This document shows positions 13,988-23,352 of a stretch of DNA of 37,687 nt, piece by piece. Origin of the DNA: DMER64 sp041652255 (GTDB taxonomy: Bacteria > Bacteroidota > Bacteroidia > Bacteroidales > UBA932); contig JBAZHT010000009.1 of NCBI GenBank assembly GCA_041652255.1, forward strand, positions 1 through 37,687, in the 5' to 3' direction. Position 1 is the first letter of the stretch, and each line of letters opens with the position of its first letter. The notes under the pieces are model-generated. The model was given only the letters and a program-made list of their open reading frames with translations. It was not told the DNA's origin and did not search any database. Made by a program: the position numbers and the translations under genes.

Positions 13988-15423
13988 GGATCCACGTGAT
14001 AGCAAGGAATATGGGCCTGGTTCTCCTGGTCAATGCCCTGTTCATGTTCATTGCCGTCTTTGTCTCGGCAATAAACGGATTTGATACCGGGTTTTCTCCG
14101 TTGCTCCTTTCAGCCATTATCACTGCTACAATAGGATCTTTTCCGTATATTTTTGTACGGAGTTCCGCTGATGTTGCTACCCGCGAAGGATATGTGATAG
14201 TAGTACTTTCCTGGGCTATTTCGTGTTTGTTCGGTATGCTTCCATATCTGTTGTGGGGAGGCGAGTTTACACTCATTAACGCATGGTATGAAAGCGTGAG
14301 CGGTTATACCACTTCCGGGGGGACCATCCTGACCAACGTCGAAATTTTACCCAAATCATTGCTTTTTTGGCGGGCAGCCACTCATTGGGTCGGAGGTATG
14401 GGAGTGGTCATATTTATGTTGCTGATCCTGCCGGAAGTAAGTTCCATCCGGCTGAAATTATCCAAGATCGAAATAAGTGCTCTGTCACAAGATTATTTTC
14501 GTTTCAGGGCTAAAGAAACCGTTCGGGTTATCGCTATTATTTACTTTGGTCTGACGTTATTGGAAGTCATCTGCCTGACTTTGGCTGGTATGAGTTTTTT
14601 TGATGCCGTATGTCACTCTTTTGCAACCATTGCAACCGGGGGATTCAGCACAAAAAACCTAAGTATTGCAGCATACGACAGCAAACTGATTGAAGGCATC
14701 ATTATGGTTTTTATGTGTCTTTCGGCATTGCATTTTGGAATGATATTTTTACTGGTGGCCAAAAAGTCTACCACATTGTTCAAATCACCGGTAACGCGTT
14801 ATTTCATTTCTGCTTTATTAATAGGCAGTTTGTTTGTATCACTGAGTTTAAAGTTTACAGGTACTTATGATACTTTTGCCGAATCTTTCAGGCACGGATT
14901 TTTTCAAACCATTTCTTTGGCGACTTCTACCGGTTTTGCCACCGCCGATTCTTCTGTCTGGCCAGGTTTTATAATTCTTTTACTATTCTTCTTTACTTTA
15001 CAGTGTGGTTGTTCGGGATCTACCTCGGGAGGTATAAAAGCGGACAGGATACTGATCTCTGTTTTCTCATTCAAAGCCCAGATCACAAAACGGTTACATC
15101 CAAAATCTGTTGTCCCGGCAAGGATAGGAGGTCATGCTCTTGACTCGGAAATGGTTTCCGGTGTGAACCTTTTTATTGTATTTTACTTATTTTGTGTATT
15201 AATATCATCTTTGTTACTGACATTGACTGGTATAGACATCATGGATGCCGTAAGTGCAACAGCGGCACATATCGGGAATGTGGGGCCGGGATTCGGGAAT
15301 GTGGGATCTATGAGCAATTACAGTGCCTTTAACGGCTTTGCGAAATTTGTTGCCTCTCTGGTTTCGATCATTGGCCGTATTGAATTGTTCGGTTTCTTTA
15401 TTCTTTTCAGTTCCCGTAAATAA
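13984..15423 (+). CDS. trkH: TrkH-family potassium uptake membrane subunit
   Basis: A 479-residue channel-like subunit with the four pseudo-repeated pore loops of the Trk/Ktr family: SVSGYTTSGGT, ATIATGGFST, SLATSTGFATAD and ATAAHIGNVGPGFGN, each with its filter glycine. CGCSGSTSGGIK, the loop preceding the conserved Lys, is also present. It would move K+ into the cell, normally gated by the cytoplasmic NAD/ATP-binding protein TrkA. No trkA lies in this window. The start overlaps the stop of the HAMP-like sensor (ATGA), pointing to coupled translation. Length and motifs are normal. Confidence 0.93.
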   Translation: MRIHVIARNMGLVLLVNALFMFIAVFVSAINGFDTGFSPLLLSAIITATIGSFPYIFVRSSADVATREGYVIVVLSWAISCLFGMLPYLLWGGEFTLINAWYESVSGYTTSGGTILTNVEILPKSLLFWRAATHWVGGMGVVIFMLLILPEVSSIRLKLSKIEISALSQDYFRFRAKETVRVIAIIYFGLTLLEVICLTLAGMSFFDAVCHSFATIATGGFSTKNLSIAAYDSKLIEGIIMVFMCLSALHFGMIFLLVAKKSTTLFKSPVTRYFISALLIGSLFVSLSLKFTGTYDTFAESFRHGFFQTISLATSTGFATADSSVWPGFIILLLFFFTLQCGCSGSTSGGIKADRILISVFSFKAQITKRLHPKSVVPARIGGHALDSEMVSGVNLFIVFYLFCVLISSLLLTLTGIDIMDAVSATAAHIGNVGPGFGNVGSMSNYSAFNGFAKFVASLVSIIGRIELFGFFILFSSRK

Positions 15424-15434
15424 CGCATCCGTTT

Positions 15435-16832
15435 ATGGGAATTGAACAGTACATCTATCAAAAAATCAGGGAACACTTACCGTTTGAACCTTCAGGTGAC
15501 CAGGACGAATTGTTCAGGGCCTTATCTGCTTTTATTATCTCCGGGGATCCGGTATTCATTTTGAACGGTTATGCAGGAACGGGAAAAACTACAGCCATGG
15601 CTGCCCTGGTAGGGGCATTGAGGGAAATAAAGAAAAATACCGTTTTGCTTGCCCCTACAGGCCGTTCGGCAAAAGTCCTGATGGGATATGCCGGTGCACC
15701 GGCTCATACGATCCATAAAGTCATCTACCGGCAAAAACCTCCTGCTGCATCCGATGAAACAGGGTTCGGGGTTTTTGAATTGCATCCTAACCGGGATAAA
15801 AACACACTTTTCATAGTGGATGAATCATCCCTGCTCTCAAACACACCCGGAGGGATGCTCTATGGAAGCGGGAATCTGTTGGATGATCTGTTGGTTTATG
15901 TGCTGAACGGGACAGGGAATCAGCTGCTTCTCCTGGGAGACTCGGCGCAGCTTCCGCCCATCGGGCTGGACATATCTCCGGCTCTGGACCCTGCACACAT
16001 GGAAATCTATGGCAAGGTGTTTTATATGGAAATGAAGGAGGTGCTCAGGCAGTCCTTTGATTCTGGTATTTTGTATAACGCCACACTACTAAGGCAAAAC
16101 ATTGCCCGGGAGGTATATTCCATTCCCGAATGGAAAACAGAGGGATTCAGTGATATACACCGCATAGGGTCGGGAGAACTGATGGAAGCGCTGAACGATG
16201 CCATATCCCGCTACGGGTTGGAAGAAGTGGTCGTATTGTGCCGTTCCAACAGGCGGGCCAACAGGTATAACAAAGGGATCCGCGGAAGCATTCTTTACCG
16301 GGAAGAAGAGATCACCAAAGGGGATCGTATCATGGTGGTGAAGAACTGTTACCAGTTCCTGGAAGATGTGCCCGATATGGATTTCATCGCCAACGGGGAT
16401 ATTGCCGAGATCATGCGAATACACAAATTCCGGGAACGTTACGGTTTTCGTTTTGCCGAGGCGGTCCTGCGTTTCCCCGATTATAAAGATGTGGAACTGG
16501 ATGTACGTCTGTTGCTGGATACGCTGGACAGTGAATCGCCCGCCTTGTCCAGAGAGCAACAACAGCAGCTGTATGAAGGAGTCTCTCTGGATTACGCCCA
16601 AATCAAAGGCAAGCGAAAACGCTACAATGCCGTCCGTGAAGATCTGTATCTGAATGCCCTGCAGGTAAAGTACGCCAATGCTGTAACATGTCACAAAGCA
16701 CAGGGCGGACAATGGAAAGCCGTTTTTGTGGATAAGGGCTTTTTTGGTGATATTTGTAATAAAGATGTATTGCGATGGTATTACACGGCTTTTACCAGGG
16801 CTCGCGAACAATTGTATCTTATAAATCTATAA
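15435..16832 (+). CDS. RecD-like superfamily 1 DNA helicase/ATPase
   Basis: A 465-residue protein. The Walker A motif GYAGTGKTT is at residues 45-53, and Walker B LFIVDESSLL around 121-130. LLLGDSAQLPPIG follows, typical of the Pif1/RecD branch. The C-terminal UvrD_C_2 region has VTCHKAQGGQWKAVFVD and WYYTAFTRAREQLYL near the end. It should translocate 5' to 3' on single-stranded DNA; a role in repair or recombination is likely but not shown. It starts 11 nt after trkH and is followed after 10 nt by the peptidase gene. It is shorter than RecD2 proteins, lacking their N-terminal helix-hairpin-helix part. Confidence 0.88.
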   Translation: MGIEQYIYQKIREHLPFEPSGDQDELFRALSAFIISGDPVFILNGYAGTGKTTAMAALVGALREIKKNTVLLAPTGRSAKVLMGYAGAPAHTIHKVIYRQKPPAASDETGFGVFELHPNRDKNTLFIVDESSLLSNTPGGMLYGSGNLLDDLLVYVLNGTGNQLLLLGDSAQLPPIGLDISPALDPAHMEIYGKVFYMEMKEVLRQSFDSGILYNATLLRQNIAREVYSIPEWKTEGFSDIHRIGSGELMEALNDAISRYGLEEVVVLCRSNRRANRYNKGIRGSILYREEEITKGDRIMVVKNCYQFLEDVPDMDFIANGDIAEIMRIHKFRERYGFRFAEAVLRFPDYKDVELDVRLLLDTLDSESPALSREQQQQLYEGVSLDYAQIKGKRKRYNAVREDLYLNALQVKYANAVTCHKAQGGQWKAVFVDKGFFGDICNKDVLRWYYTAFTRAREQLYLINL

Positions 16833-16842
16833 ATTCCATACT

Positions 16843-18918
16843 ATGAAACGTTTTGTTGTTCCTTTGATCTTTTCTTTGCTGTTAACACTTACAGCCGAAG
16901 CACAAGAGCGTATTGTCCGGGAGACTCCTCCTGAAGGACTGGTCAAAACTTTTGAAATGCCTGTATCGTGGGCAGATGCACGCACGTTATTGCTGCGTTC
17001 GGGAGACAGGCAGCAAAGCGAATACCTTGCCGAGGATATTGTTACCGGAAAAAGAACCCTTTCAGAACCGCCTGCAACGCCTTACGGAAAGACTGCCGGT
17101 TACGGATTGGATGAAAAAGCACAGAATCCCACCTTGTCCCCGAACGGAAAGTATGTCGCCTATACATTGGGGAATGATCTTTACGCTAAAGAATTGGAAA
17201 CGGGGAAAATAAGACGGTTCACATTTGACGGCAGCCAGACGGTCCTGAACGGTTATGCATCATGGGTTTATTACGAGGAGATCCTGGGAAGAAGCAGTAA
17301 TTACCGTTCTTTCTGGTGGTCTCCGGACAGCCGTCGGCTGGCTTTTTTCCGCTGTGACGATTCCTGCGTTCCCATGTTCCCGATCTATGTAGCGGACGGA
17401 CAACACGGATACCTGGAAGAAACGCGTTATCCCAAGGCCGGGGATACAAACCCCAGGGTAAAGGTTGGTATAGTGTCACTGGAGGAAAATTCAGAAATCT
17501 TATGGGCGGATTTTGATCCGGACGCAGATCAGTATTTTGGTCAGCCATTCTGGACACCTGACGGCGAATCCCTGCTGGTACAGTGGATGAACAGGGACCA
17601 GAACCGGTTAAAACTGTACGCCGTCGATCCTGAAGACGGAAGCGGCAAGGTAATATACAGCGAAGAGCAACCGGCATGGCTGGACTGGATAGCGGCTCCC
17701 ATCTTTACAGAAAGAGGAATGATCATGGTCAGGGATTTTGAATCCTGGCAGCAGATCTACCTGTGTTCAACGGATGGAAACGGATTTCGGAAGCTTACAG
17801 AAGGGAACAACTGGGGTATTGTGCTTCACGGTATCGATCCCAAAGGAAAAAACCTGTTTTTTTCTGCACGCAGGGAGATCTCTACCCGTTCTGATGTTTA
17901 TACGGTCCCGTTAGAAACGGGCAAAAACAGGAAAGAACCTAAGATCCGTCGTCTGACCCGGGGCGGATACCATTTTACCAACGTTTTGTTCTCTCCGGAT
18001 TACCAATATTTCTCGGTTATGTTCTCCAATGTGTCCACTCCCACTCAGGCAGCCCTGTACAGCGTACAAAAAGGCTTTGTACGTATATTGGGGGATGCAA
18101 AAGGAGATGAATACGACCGACTGCTGGCAGAAGGGTGCGTTCCGCAGTCGCAAATGCATTTCATTACTACTGAAGATGGTTTTACCCTGCCTGCCATAAT
18201 TACTTATCCGCTTGAAATGGAAGAAGGGAAAAAATATCCCGTGATCGTAAGTATATACGGCGGCCCGGATAACGGGAGCGTCATGGATCGCTGGACTTCC
18301 CCCGCTATGAAATACCACTGGGCAAAGAAAGGAATTATCCAGATAGCTATGGATCACCGCGGAAGCGGGCATTGCGGAAAGAAAGGTCTGGATATGATGT
18401 ACAGAAACCTGGGCAAATGGGAAATACACGATTACAAATTATGGATCGATTACCTGAGAGAAAAGGGCTGTGCGGATCCCGGAAGAGTGGGTATCACCGG
18501 TTACAGTTACGGCGGGTATATGACGGCTTTGGCTGTTTGTACTGCCGGAGATTATTTTCCATACGGAATTGCCGGAGCCGGTGTTTATGACTGGACGTTC
18601 TATGATACCCATTATACAGAACGTTTTATGGATACACCAAAGGACAACCCGGAAGGATACAAGAACGGGTCCGTTCTGGAACAGTGCAGTACCTACGGAA
18701 GCTTTGGACCATCCGTGTTGATGATCACACACGGCACGTCGGATGATAACGTTCATTTCCAGAATGCCATGCGCCTGACAAATGAACTTATGAAAACCAA
18801 CAAGCATTTCCGGTTTATGATGTATCCCGGCCAAAGACACGGTTATCGGGGTTATCAGGGTACTTTCTCCACCGACGAGGATATGGCCTTCTGGACACGG
18901 TATCTTTTGGAGGAATAA
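16843..18918 (+). CDS. dipeptidyl peptidase IV-type S9 serine peptidase
   Basis: A 691-residue exported peptidase with a cleavable signal (MKRFVVPLIFSLLLTLTAEA, then Gln). An eight-bladed propeller domain (DPPIV_N, about 40-420) precedes an alpha/beta-hydrolase domain (about 440-690). The catalytic triad is S555 in GYSYGGYM, D634 in HGTSDDNVHFQ and H666 in GQRHGYRG; spacings match human DPP IV (S630, D708, H740) closely. A substrate N-terminus-binding Glu pair is plausible at VYYEEILGR. It would remove Xaa-Pro or Xaa-Ala dipeptides in the periplasm, feeding peptide use. It sits inside the long plus-strand run and is 3 nt from the methyltransferase gene. Confidence 0.92.
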   Translation: MKRFVVPLIFSLLLTLTAEAQERIVRETPPEGLVKTFEMPVSWADARTLLLRSGDRQQSEYLAEDIVTGKRTLSEPPATPYGKTAGYGLDEKAQNPTLSPNGKYVAYTLGNDLYAKELETGKIRRFTFDGSQTVLNGYASWVYYEEILGRSSNYRSFWWSPDSRRLAFFRCDDSCVPMFPIYVADGQHGYLEETRYPKAGDTNPRVKVGIVSLEENSEILWADFDPDADQYFGQPFWTPDGESLLVQWMNRDQNRLKLYAVDPEDGSGKVIYSEEQPAWLDWIAAPIFTERGMIMVRDFESWQQIYLCSTDGNGFRKLTEGNNWGIVLHGIDPKGKNLFFSARREISTRSDVYTVPLETGKNRKEPKIRRLTRGGYHFTNVLFSPDYQYFSVMFSNVSTPTQAALYSVQKGFVRILGDAKGDEYDRLLAEGCVPQSQMHFITTEDGFTLPAIITYPLEMEEGKKYPVIVSIYGGPDNGSVMDRWTSPAMKYHWAKKGIIQIAMDHRGSGHCGKKGLDMMYRNLGKWEIHDYKLWIDYLREKGCADPGRVGITGYSYGGYMTALAVCTAGDYFPYGIAGAGVYDWTFYDTHYTERFMDTPKDNPEGYKNGSVLEQCSTYGSFGPSVLMITHGTSDDNVHFQNAMRLTNELMKTNKHFRFMMYPGQRHGYRGYQGTFSTDEDMAFWTRYLLEE

Positions 18919-18921
18919 CTT

Positions 18922-20139
18922 ATGCTCACTGCCGGGGAAATAGCATTTGTAAGAGAACATCTTGAAGACGATGTTCACGGATTGCTGCTTTCCGGGCACA
19001 AATATCCCGGTATAGACATTTCCAAATGTGTCCGGCAGATAGAAGGATTGCGAAAGATCAGGGATAAGGTCCCCGAATGGTTTGCCTGCAAGCAGGTATT
19101 CATCCCTTCTTTACTGGCTGCAGAACAATGCTCTTCCGCAGAAACAGCCGTTTACAAAAGACGTTTCATTCATTTGCCGGGCCCTGTCGTGGACATTACC
19201 GGAGGAATGGGAGTAGATGCTTATTACCTGTCCAAAATTTCTGATAATGTGATCTATGCAGAACAGGATGATGCGTTATGCCGGGCTGCAAAACATAATT
19301 TCAAGGTGTTGGGAGCCGGGGATCACATACGGGTTGTACATGCGCGGGCAGAACACCTATGGAATGACATGCCTGATCTTTCAGAGGCTTCTCTTGTGTA
19401 TGCCGATCCCTCCAGAAGGGATGCAAATGGCCGCAGGCTTTACGGTTTGGAACAATACAGTCCCGATATTACCCGTTTGCAACAGGTAATATTGACACGA
19501 AGCCGTGCCTTACTGGTAAAAGTTTCCCCAATGACAGATATTTCCCGGACACTTGCTTTATTACCCGGAACATCAGAAGTACATGTGGTCTCCATGGAAA
19601 ATGAATGTAAAGAGTTGTTGTTCCTGCTCAGATCCGGGGAAGGTGTACCCGGAGATCCTTTGATCGTCTGTACGGCGGGATTATCTTTTTACAGAAGTGA
19701 GGAGATCCATGCCGCATCTTTGATAGAAAACGATTATGACGATCCCTTCATAAAAGATGGAGATTTTTTATTTGAACCGGAAGTATCGGTCATGAAAGCA
19801 GGTGCTTTTGCGTTGACTGCCGTAAAATACGGGGTAAAAAAGATACACAGGAACAGCCACCTGTATTTTTCCGGCCGACCGGTGATCGGATTCCCGGGCA
19901 GGAAATTCACAATACGGGAAATAATTCCGTTTACATCTGCCAATACGAGGCATTTGGGACAAAGATTTCCGAAGGCCAATATAACTGTGCGCAATTTTCC
20001 CTTAACCGTGGAGCAGATCAGAATGAAAACAAAAATTGCCGAGGGGGGAAGTGAATACCTGTTTGCTACTACGATCCGTAAAAACAATAAGGATACCCGA
20101 ATACTGTTATATGCAAATAAATGGGAGGAAACTGTATGA
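18922..20139 (+). CDS. THUMP-like class I SAM-dependent methyltransferase
   Basis: A 405-residue protein. The SAM-binding motif VVDITGGMGVDAYYLSK lies at about residues 90-106, followed by the acidic strand end VIYAEQDDALC. The motif YADPSRRDANGRR near residue 155 replaces the DPPY-type catalytic loop and is typical of this group. The C-terminal part (about 330-400) matches the THUMP-like domain of Bacteroidota methyltransferases (TVRNFPLTVEQIRMKTKI and on). The target is probably RNA but is not known. The stop overlaps the next start (ATGA), and a strong GGGAGG lies before that start, which is unusual in this window. Confidence 0.8.
   Translation: MLTAGEIAFVREHLEDDVHGLLLSGHKYPGIDISKCVRQIEGLRKIRDKVPEWFACKQVFIPSLLAAEQCSSAETAVYKRRFIHLPGPVVDITGGMGVDAYYLSKISDNVIYAEQDDALCRAAKHNFKVLGAGDHIRVVHARAEHLWNDMPDLSEASLVYADPSRRDANGRRLYGLEQYSPDITRLQQVILTRSRALLVKVSPMTDISRTLALLPGTSEVHVVSMENECKELLFLLRSGEGVPGDPLIVCTAGLSFYRSEEIHAASLIENDYDDPFIKDGDFLFEPEVSVMKAGAFALTAVKYGVKKIHRNSHLYFSGRPVIGFPGRKFTIREIIPFTSANTRHLGQRFPKANITVRNFPLTVEQIRMKTKIAEGGSEYLFATTIRKNNKDTRILLYANKWEETV
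20123..20128 (+). promoter_or_regulatory. strong Shine-Dalgarno (GGGAGG) deciding the lipoprotein start
   Basis: GGGAGG lies 7 nt before the ATG at 20136 and within the end of the methyltransferase gene. Most other starts in the window lack such a site, so it supports 20136 over 20121 as the start. Confidence 0.55.
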
Positions 20140-22175
20140 AAAACAAAATTTTACTCATGGTATTGATCGTGCTGACGGGATGCAGTACGGCAAAAACAAC
20201 AACAGAAATGTCTAATATTAACGAACAAACGGTACAAACCGTTCTTTCCCGTATGGGAGAAGCTTCACAGGAAGCGTTGTCTCCACCGGTTGAACGCGGT
20301 GTCCGCCAGGTGGCATCCCTATGGAGGGAAACAGATGGTAGTACTGATGATTTTATTGCGTTTTGTCTGGAGAATTATTCTGCCGGTGAACAGGCCAGGG
20401 AATTACTGTTTAACAAATTATCCGTTGCCTTTGAAAACATTCTGGGGACAGCAAATCAATTGAGTGTGGCGCTTAAAAAACCCGTTCATCTGCAGGGAGA
20501 CGATCTGACACAAATAGATCTTATAATGGGAAATTACGGACCTTCAGCGCATTTTATGGAAGATATGTATGCCAATAAAGTTGCTTTTATCTGTGTTCTC
20601 AACTTTCCGAATTACAGCCTTGAAGAAAAAGACACCCTGGGTCATGAATGGGACCGGAAACAGTGGGCTTATGCCAGGATGGGAGATCTTTTTACTCACA
20701 GGACCCCTTCTGTTTTGAATCAGGAAATGGCGCGTGTTTCAGGCAATGCGGAAAACTACATTGCTTCGTACAATATCATGATGGGGCACCTGCTTACAGA
20801 AGACGGTAGACGTCTTTTCCCGGATGATATGGTCTTGTTGTCACACTGGAATCTCAGGGACGAGATCAAATCCAATTATGCCGATCTTCCGGATGCTGTT
20901 GAAAAGCAGCAGATGATACAAAAGGTAATGGAACACATTGTTTGTCAGACAATTCCTGCTTGTGTAATTAACAATCCCGAATTCGACTGGAAACCATTTT
21001 CAAATACGGTATACAAGGACGGTCAGATCATAGAAGCGGACGGGGAAGGCGCTGTTCGTTACGAACACCTGTTAGCGACTTATACCGTTGAAAAGCAGAT
21101 GGATCCTTACCATCCTAATATGCCTACGGCTATTATCAGAAATTTTGAAGGGTCTATGGAGATATCTGCCCGTGAGATAGAAGATCTGTTTATTAACCTG
21201 GTTTCCTCTGAACAGGTAAAAAAAGTGGCAGCTTACATTGAGAAACAGTTGGGAAGGGATCTGCAACCTTTCGATATCTGGTACGACGGGTTCAAAAGCC
21301 GAACATCTATACCTGAAGAAGAGCTGACTGCACTTACCAGGAAAAAATACCCCCATCCGGATGCCTTCAGGGCAGATATGCCCCGTATGTTGCAAGTCCT
21401 GGGTTTTGACACCAGGGAAGCGCAAAAGATCGCTTCACGCATTGTGGTTGAACCTGCCAGAGGCTCCGGTCATGCATGGGGTGCTGTCGGGCGCTGGGAA
21501 CCGTCGCGTCTGAGAACACGGATAGGTCCCAACGGTATGGATTACAAAGGATATAACATAGCAGTACACGAATTCGGGCACAATGTGGAACAGACCTTAA
21601 GTCTTTACGATATTGATCACTACATACTCAACGGTGTTCCTAACACAGCCTTTACTGAAGCCCTGGCTTTTATCTTCCAGAAAAGGGATCTGCAACTGCT
21701 GGGTTATCCTGCTCAAAAGATGGACAACAATACGGTACTGGATATTTTCTGGGGGTGTTACGAGATCATGGGAGTATCCCTGGTAGACATGTATGTCTGG
21801 CAGTGGCTGTACGAAAACCCGGATGCAGACGCAGAAATGTTGAAACAGGCCGTTGAAGAAAAAGCCCGAATGGTATGGAATAATTATTATGAACCTGTGT
21901 TCGGTCAACCGGACTGCCCTTTGCTGGGGATTTATTCACACATGATAAACAGCCCCATGTACCTGCCCAATTATCCTTTCGGGCACATCATAGAATTCCA
22001 GTTGGAAGCGTATTTCAACAATAATGTAAACAGAGACGGAAAAACACTTGCCGGAGAGATAAAACGCATGTTTACAATAGGTAATCTGGTTCCCCAATTG
22101 TGGATGGAACAGGCCGTGGGATCACGCGTAAGTACAGATCCCCTGCTTAATGCAGTGGATGCATGTGCTCTATGA
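20136..22175 (+). CDS. unrecognised lipoprotein with HEFGH gluzincin-like metallopeptidase motif
   Basis: I choose the ATG at 20136 (MKNKILLMVLIVLTGC), which gives a lipoprotein signal with C16, an ATGA overlap with the methyltransferase and a GGGAGG Shine-Dalgarno 7 nt upstream. An in-frame ATG five codons earlier is less likely. The 679-residue product has HEFGH at residues 478-482, and NTAFTEALAF places E508 26 residues after the second His, as in gluzincin (M3-like) zinc peptidases. The remainder is mostly helical and I cannot assign it to a named family. It is likely an envelope peptidase or a degenerate relative. The 3' end overlaps the convergent epimerase gene by 29 nt. Confidence 0.75.
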   Translation: MKNKILLMVLIVLTGCSTAKTTTEMSNINEQTVQTVLSRMGEASQEALSPPVERGVRQVASLWRETDGSTDDFIAFCLENYSAGEQARELLFNKLSVAFENILGTANQLSVALKKPVHLQGDDLTQIDLIMGNYGPSAHFMEDMYANKVAFICVLNFPNYSLEEKDTLGHEWDRKQWAYARMGDLFTHRTPSVLNQEMARVSGNAENYIASYNIMMGHLLTEDGRRLFPDDMVLLSHWNLRDEIKSNYADLPDAVEKQQMIQKVMEHIVCQTIPACVINNPEFDWKPFSNTVYKDGQIIEADGEGAVRYEHLLATYTVEKQMDPYHPNMPTAIIRNFEGSMEISAREIEDLFINLVSSEQVKKVAAYIEKQLGRDLQPFDIWYDGFKSRTSIPEEELTALTRKKYPHPDAFRADMPRMLQVLGFDTREAQKIASRIVVEPARGSGHAWGAVGRWEPSRLRTRIGPNGMDYKGYNIAVHEFGHNVEQTLSLYDIDHYILNGVPNTAFTEALAFIFQKRDLQLLGYPAQKMDNNTVLDIFWGCYEIMGVSLVDMYVWQWLYENPDADAEMLKQAVEEKARMVWNNYYEPVFGQPDCPLLGIYSHMINSPMYLPNYPFGHIIEFQLEAYFNNNVNRDGKTLAGEIKRMFTIGNLVPQLWMEQAVGSRVSTDPLLNAVDACAL

Positions 22176-23352
22176 TCTCCAGACACATCCTGGAATTGTG
22201 ATAAGGACATTTCCAGAAACCGGCCTTATCATCAGAAGTATTTCCGGGACTCCAGAACCATTCCCCGTTTTGGTTGTCCCGGATATTTTCTTTTATATAG
22301 TTCCAGCTATTGATGGCCATATCCATGGCATGAGGCACTTTGTGCCGGGAGTATAAATAATACAGCCCGACAACCGTTTCTGCCTGAACCCACCAGTGTC
22401 GGGTTTTGTCAATTCTTCCGCTGGAGTCCACTTCGTATATCAGGCTTCCATCAGGCTGCAAACCTTTCAGGGCGGCGTAAACGATGTTTTTGCTTTCTTC
22501 GGTAACCCGGCTCAACAAAGCCCCGTATATACCGGGTTTGTAATCGGCCAGTTCCCTGGCAGCTTCCATCAGTAACCAGGATGCCTCAATATCATGTCCG
22601 TACGACAGCCCCGATCCTTTTACGTGGTATTCCTCGTCAAAGAACAAAGACAGGTGATGTGTCTTGGGGTTGACAATTTTATCCAGGAACACTGCTATGA
22701 GACGTGCTAATGCCTGTTCCAGCCGGGGGTCTTTCCATACCCTGAAAAGATTGGTATAAGGTTCCAGTATATGCAGGTGCGTATTCATGGTTTTTTTCTC
22801 GTTGGCATCCTTTGTGGAAAGCCGCAGGTCGGGGATTTCATGCCAATCCCGTGCCGCTGCTTCCAGGTAACCTCCGTATATCTGATCATAAGAATGGGTC
22901 TCAATATCATTGAAAAGAGCCACTGCCTTTTCCAGGGCAACGGGATCACCTGTCGCTCTGTGGTATTCACTCAAGCCGTAAAGAGCGAATCCCAGGGCAT
23001 AAAACTGTTTCCTGGTATCTTCACTATTTCCTTTATGATCTACGCTCCAGAAGACCCCCCCGAATTCATTATCGTACATTTTCTCCAGGATGAAGTCTTT
23101 CGCATAAGCGGCATAAGCCAGGTAATCTTTATTTCTTAGAATCCTTGCTGCTGCAGAAAAGGTCCATAATATCCGGGATTGGAGAACGGCTCCTTTTGGA
23201 GCTTCTTTGACAAGTTCTTCGTTCCCGGTTACCCGGCCGTAATAGCCTCCATATTCATTGTCACGGAGTTTTATCCAGTACGGCAGGATATTTTGTGTCA
23301 GTTCTTCATAAAGTTCAAGGTGAAAATTTTCTAAAATGTCCTGATTATTCAT
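22147..23352 (-). CDS. AGE-family epimerase, likely cellobiose/mannobiose 2-epimerase
   Basis: A 401-residue cytoplasmic enzyme without a signal peptide, of the N-acylglucosamine/cellobiose 2-epimerase (alpha/alpha)6-barrel family. Diagnostic segments are YGGYYGRVTGN near the start, NTHLHILEPYTNLFRVW, GLSYGHDIEASWLLMEA and RHWWVQAETVVGL, which include the conserved catalytic and binding histidines. Such enzymes convert beta-1,4-mannobiose to mannosyl-glucose (or cellobiose to glucosyl-mannose). It is last in the mannan operon and overlaps the sugar transporter by 8 nt, so it would act on the disaccharide just imported. Mannosyl-glucose phosphorylase (GH130), its usual next step, is not in the window. 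Confidence 0.87.
   Translation of the reverse strand: MNNQDILENFHLELYEELTQNILPYWIKLRDNEYGGYYGRVTGNEELVKEAPKGAVLQSRILWTFSAAARILRNKDYLAYAAYAKDFILEKMYDNEFGGVFWSVDHKGNSEDTRKQFYALGFALYGLSEYHRATGDPVALEKAVALFNDIETHSYDQIYGGYLEAAARDWHEIPDLRLSTKDANEKKTMNTHLHILEPYTNLFRVWKDPRLEQALARLIAVFLDKIVNPKTHHLSLFFDEEYHVKGSGLSYGHDIEASWLLMEAARELADYKPGIYGALLSRVTEESKNIVYAALKGLQPDGSLIYEVDSSGRIDKTRHWWVQAETVVGLYYLYSRHKVPHAMDMAINSWNYIKENIRDNQNGEWFWSPGNTSDDKAGFWKCPYHNSRMCLEIIEHMHPLH

Noticed and set aside
16089..16811. 240-codon open frame antisense to the RecD-like helicase
   Set aside because: The helicase motifs on the plus strand are unambiguous, and the antisense product shows no recognisable domain.
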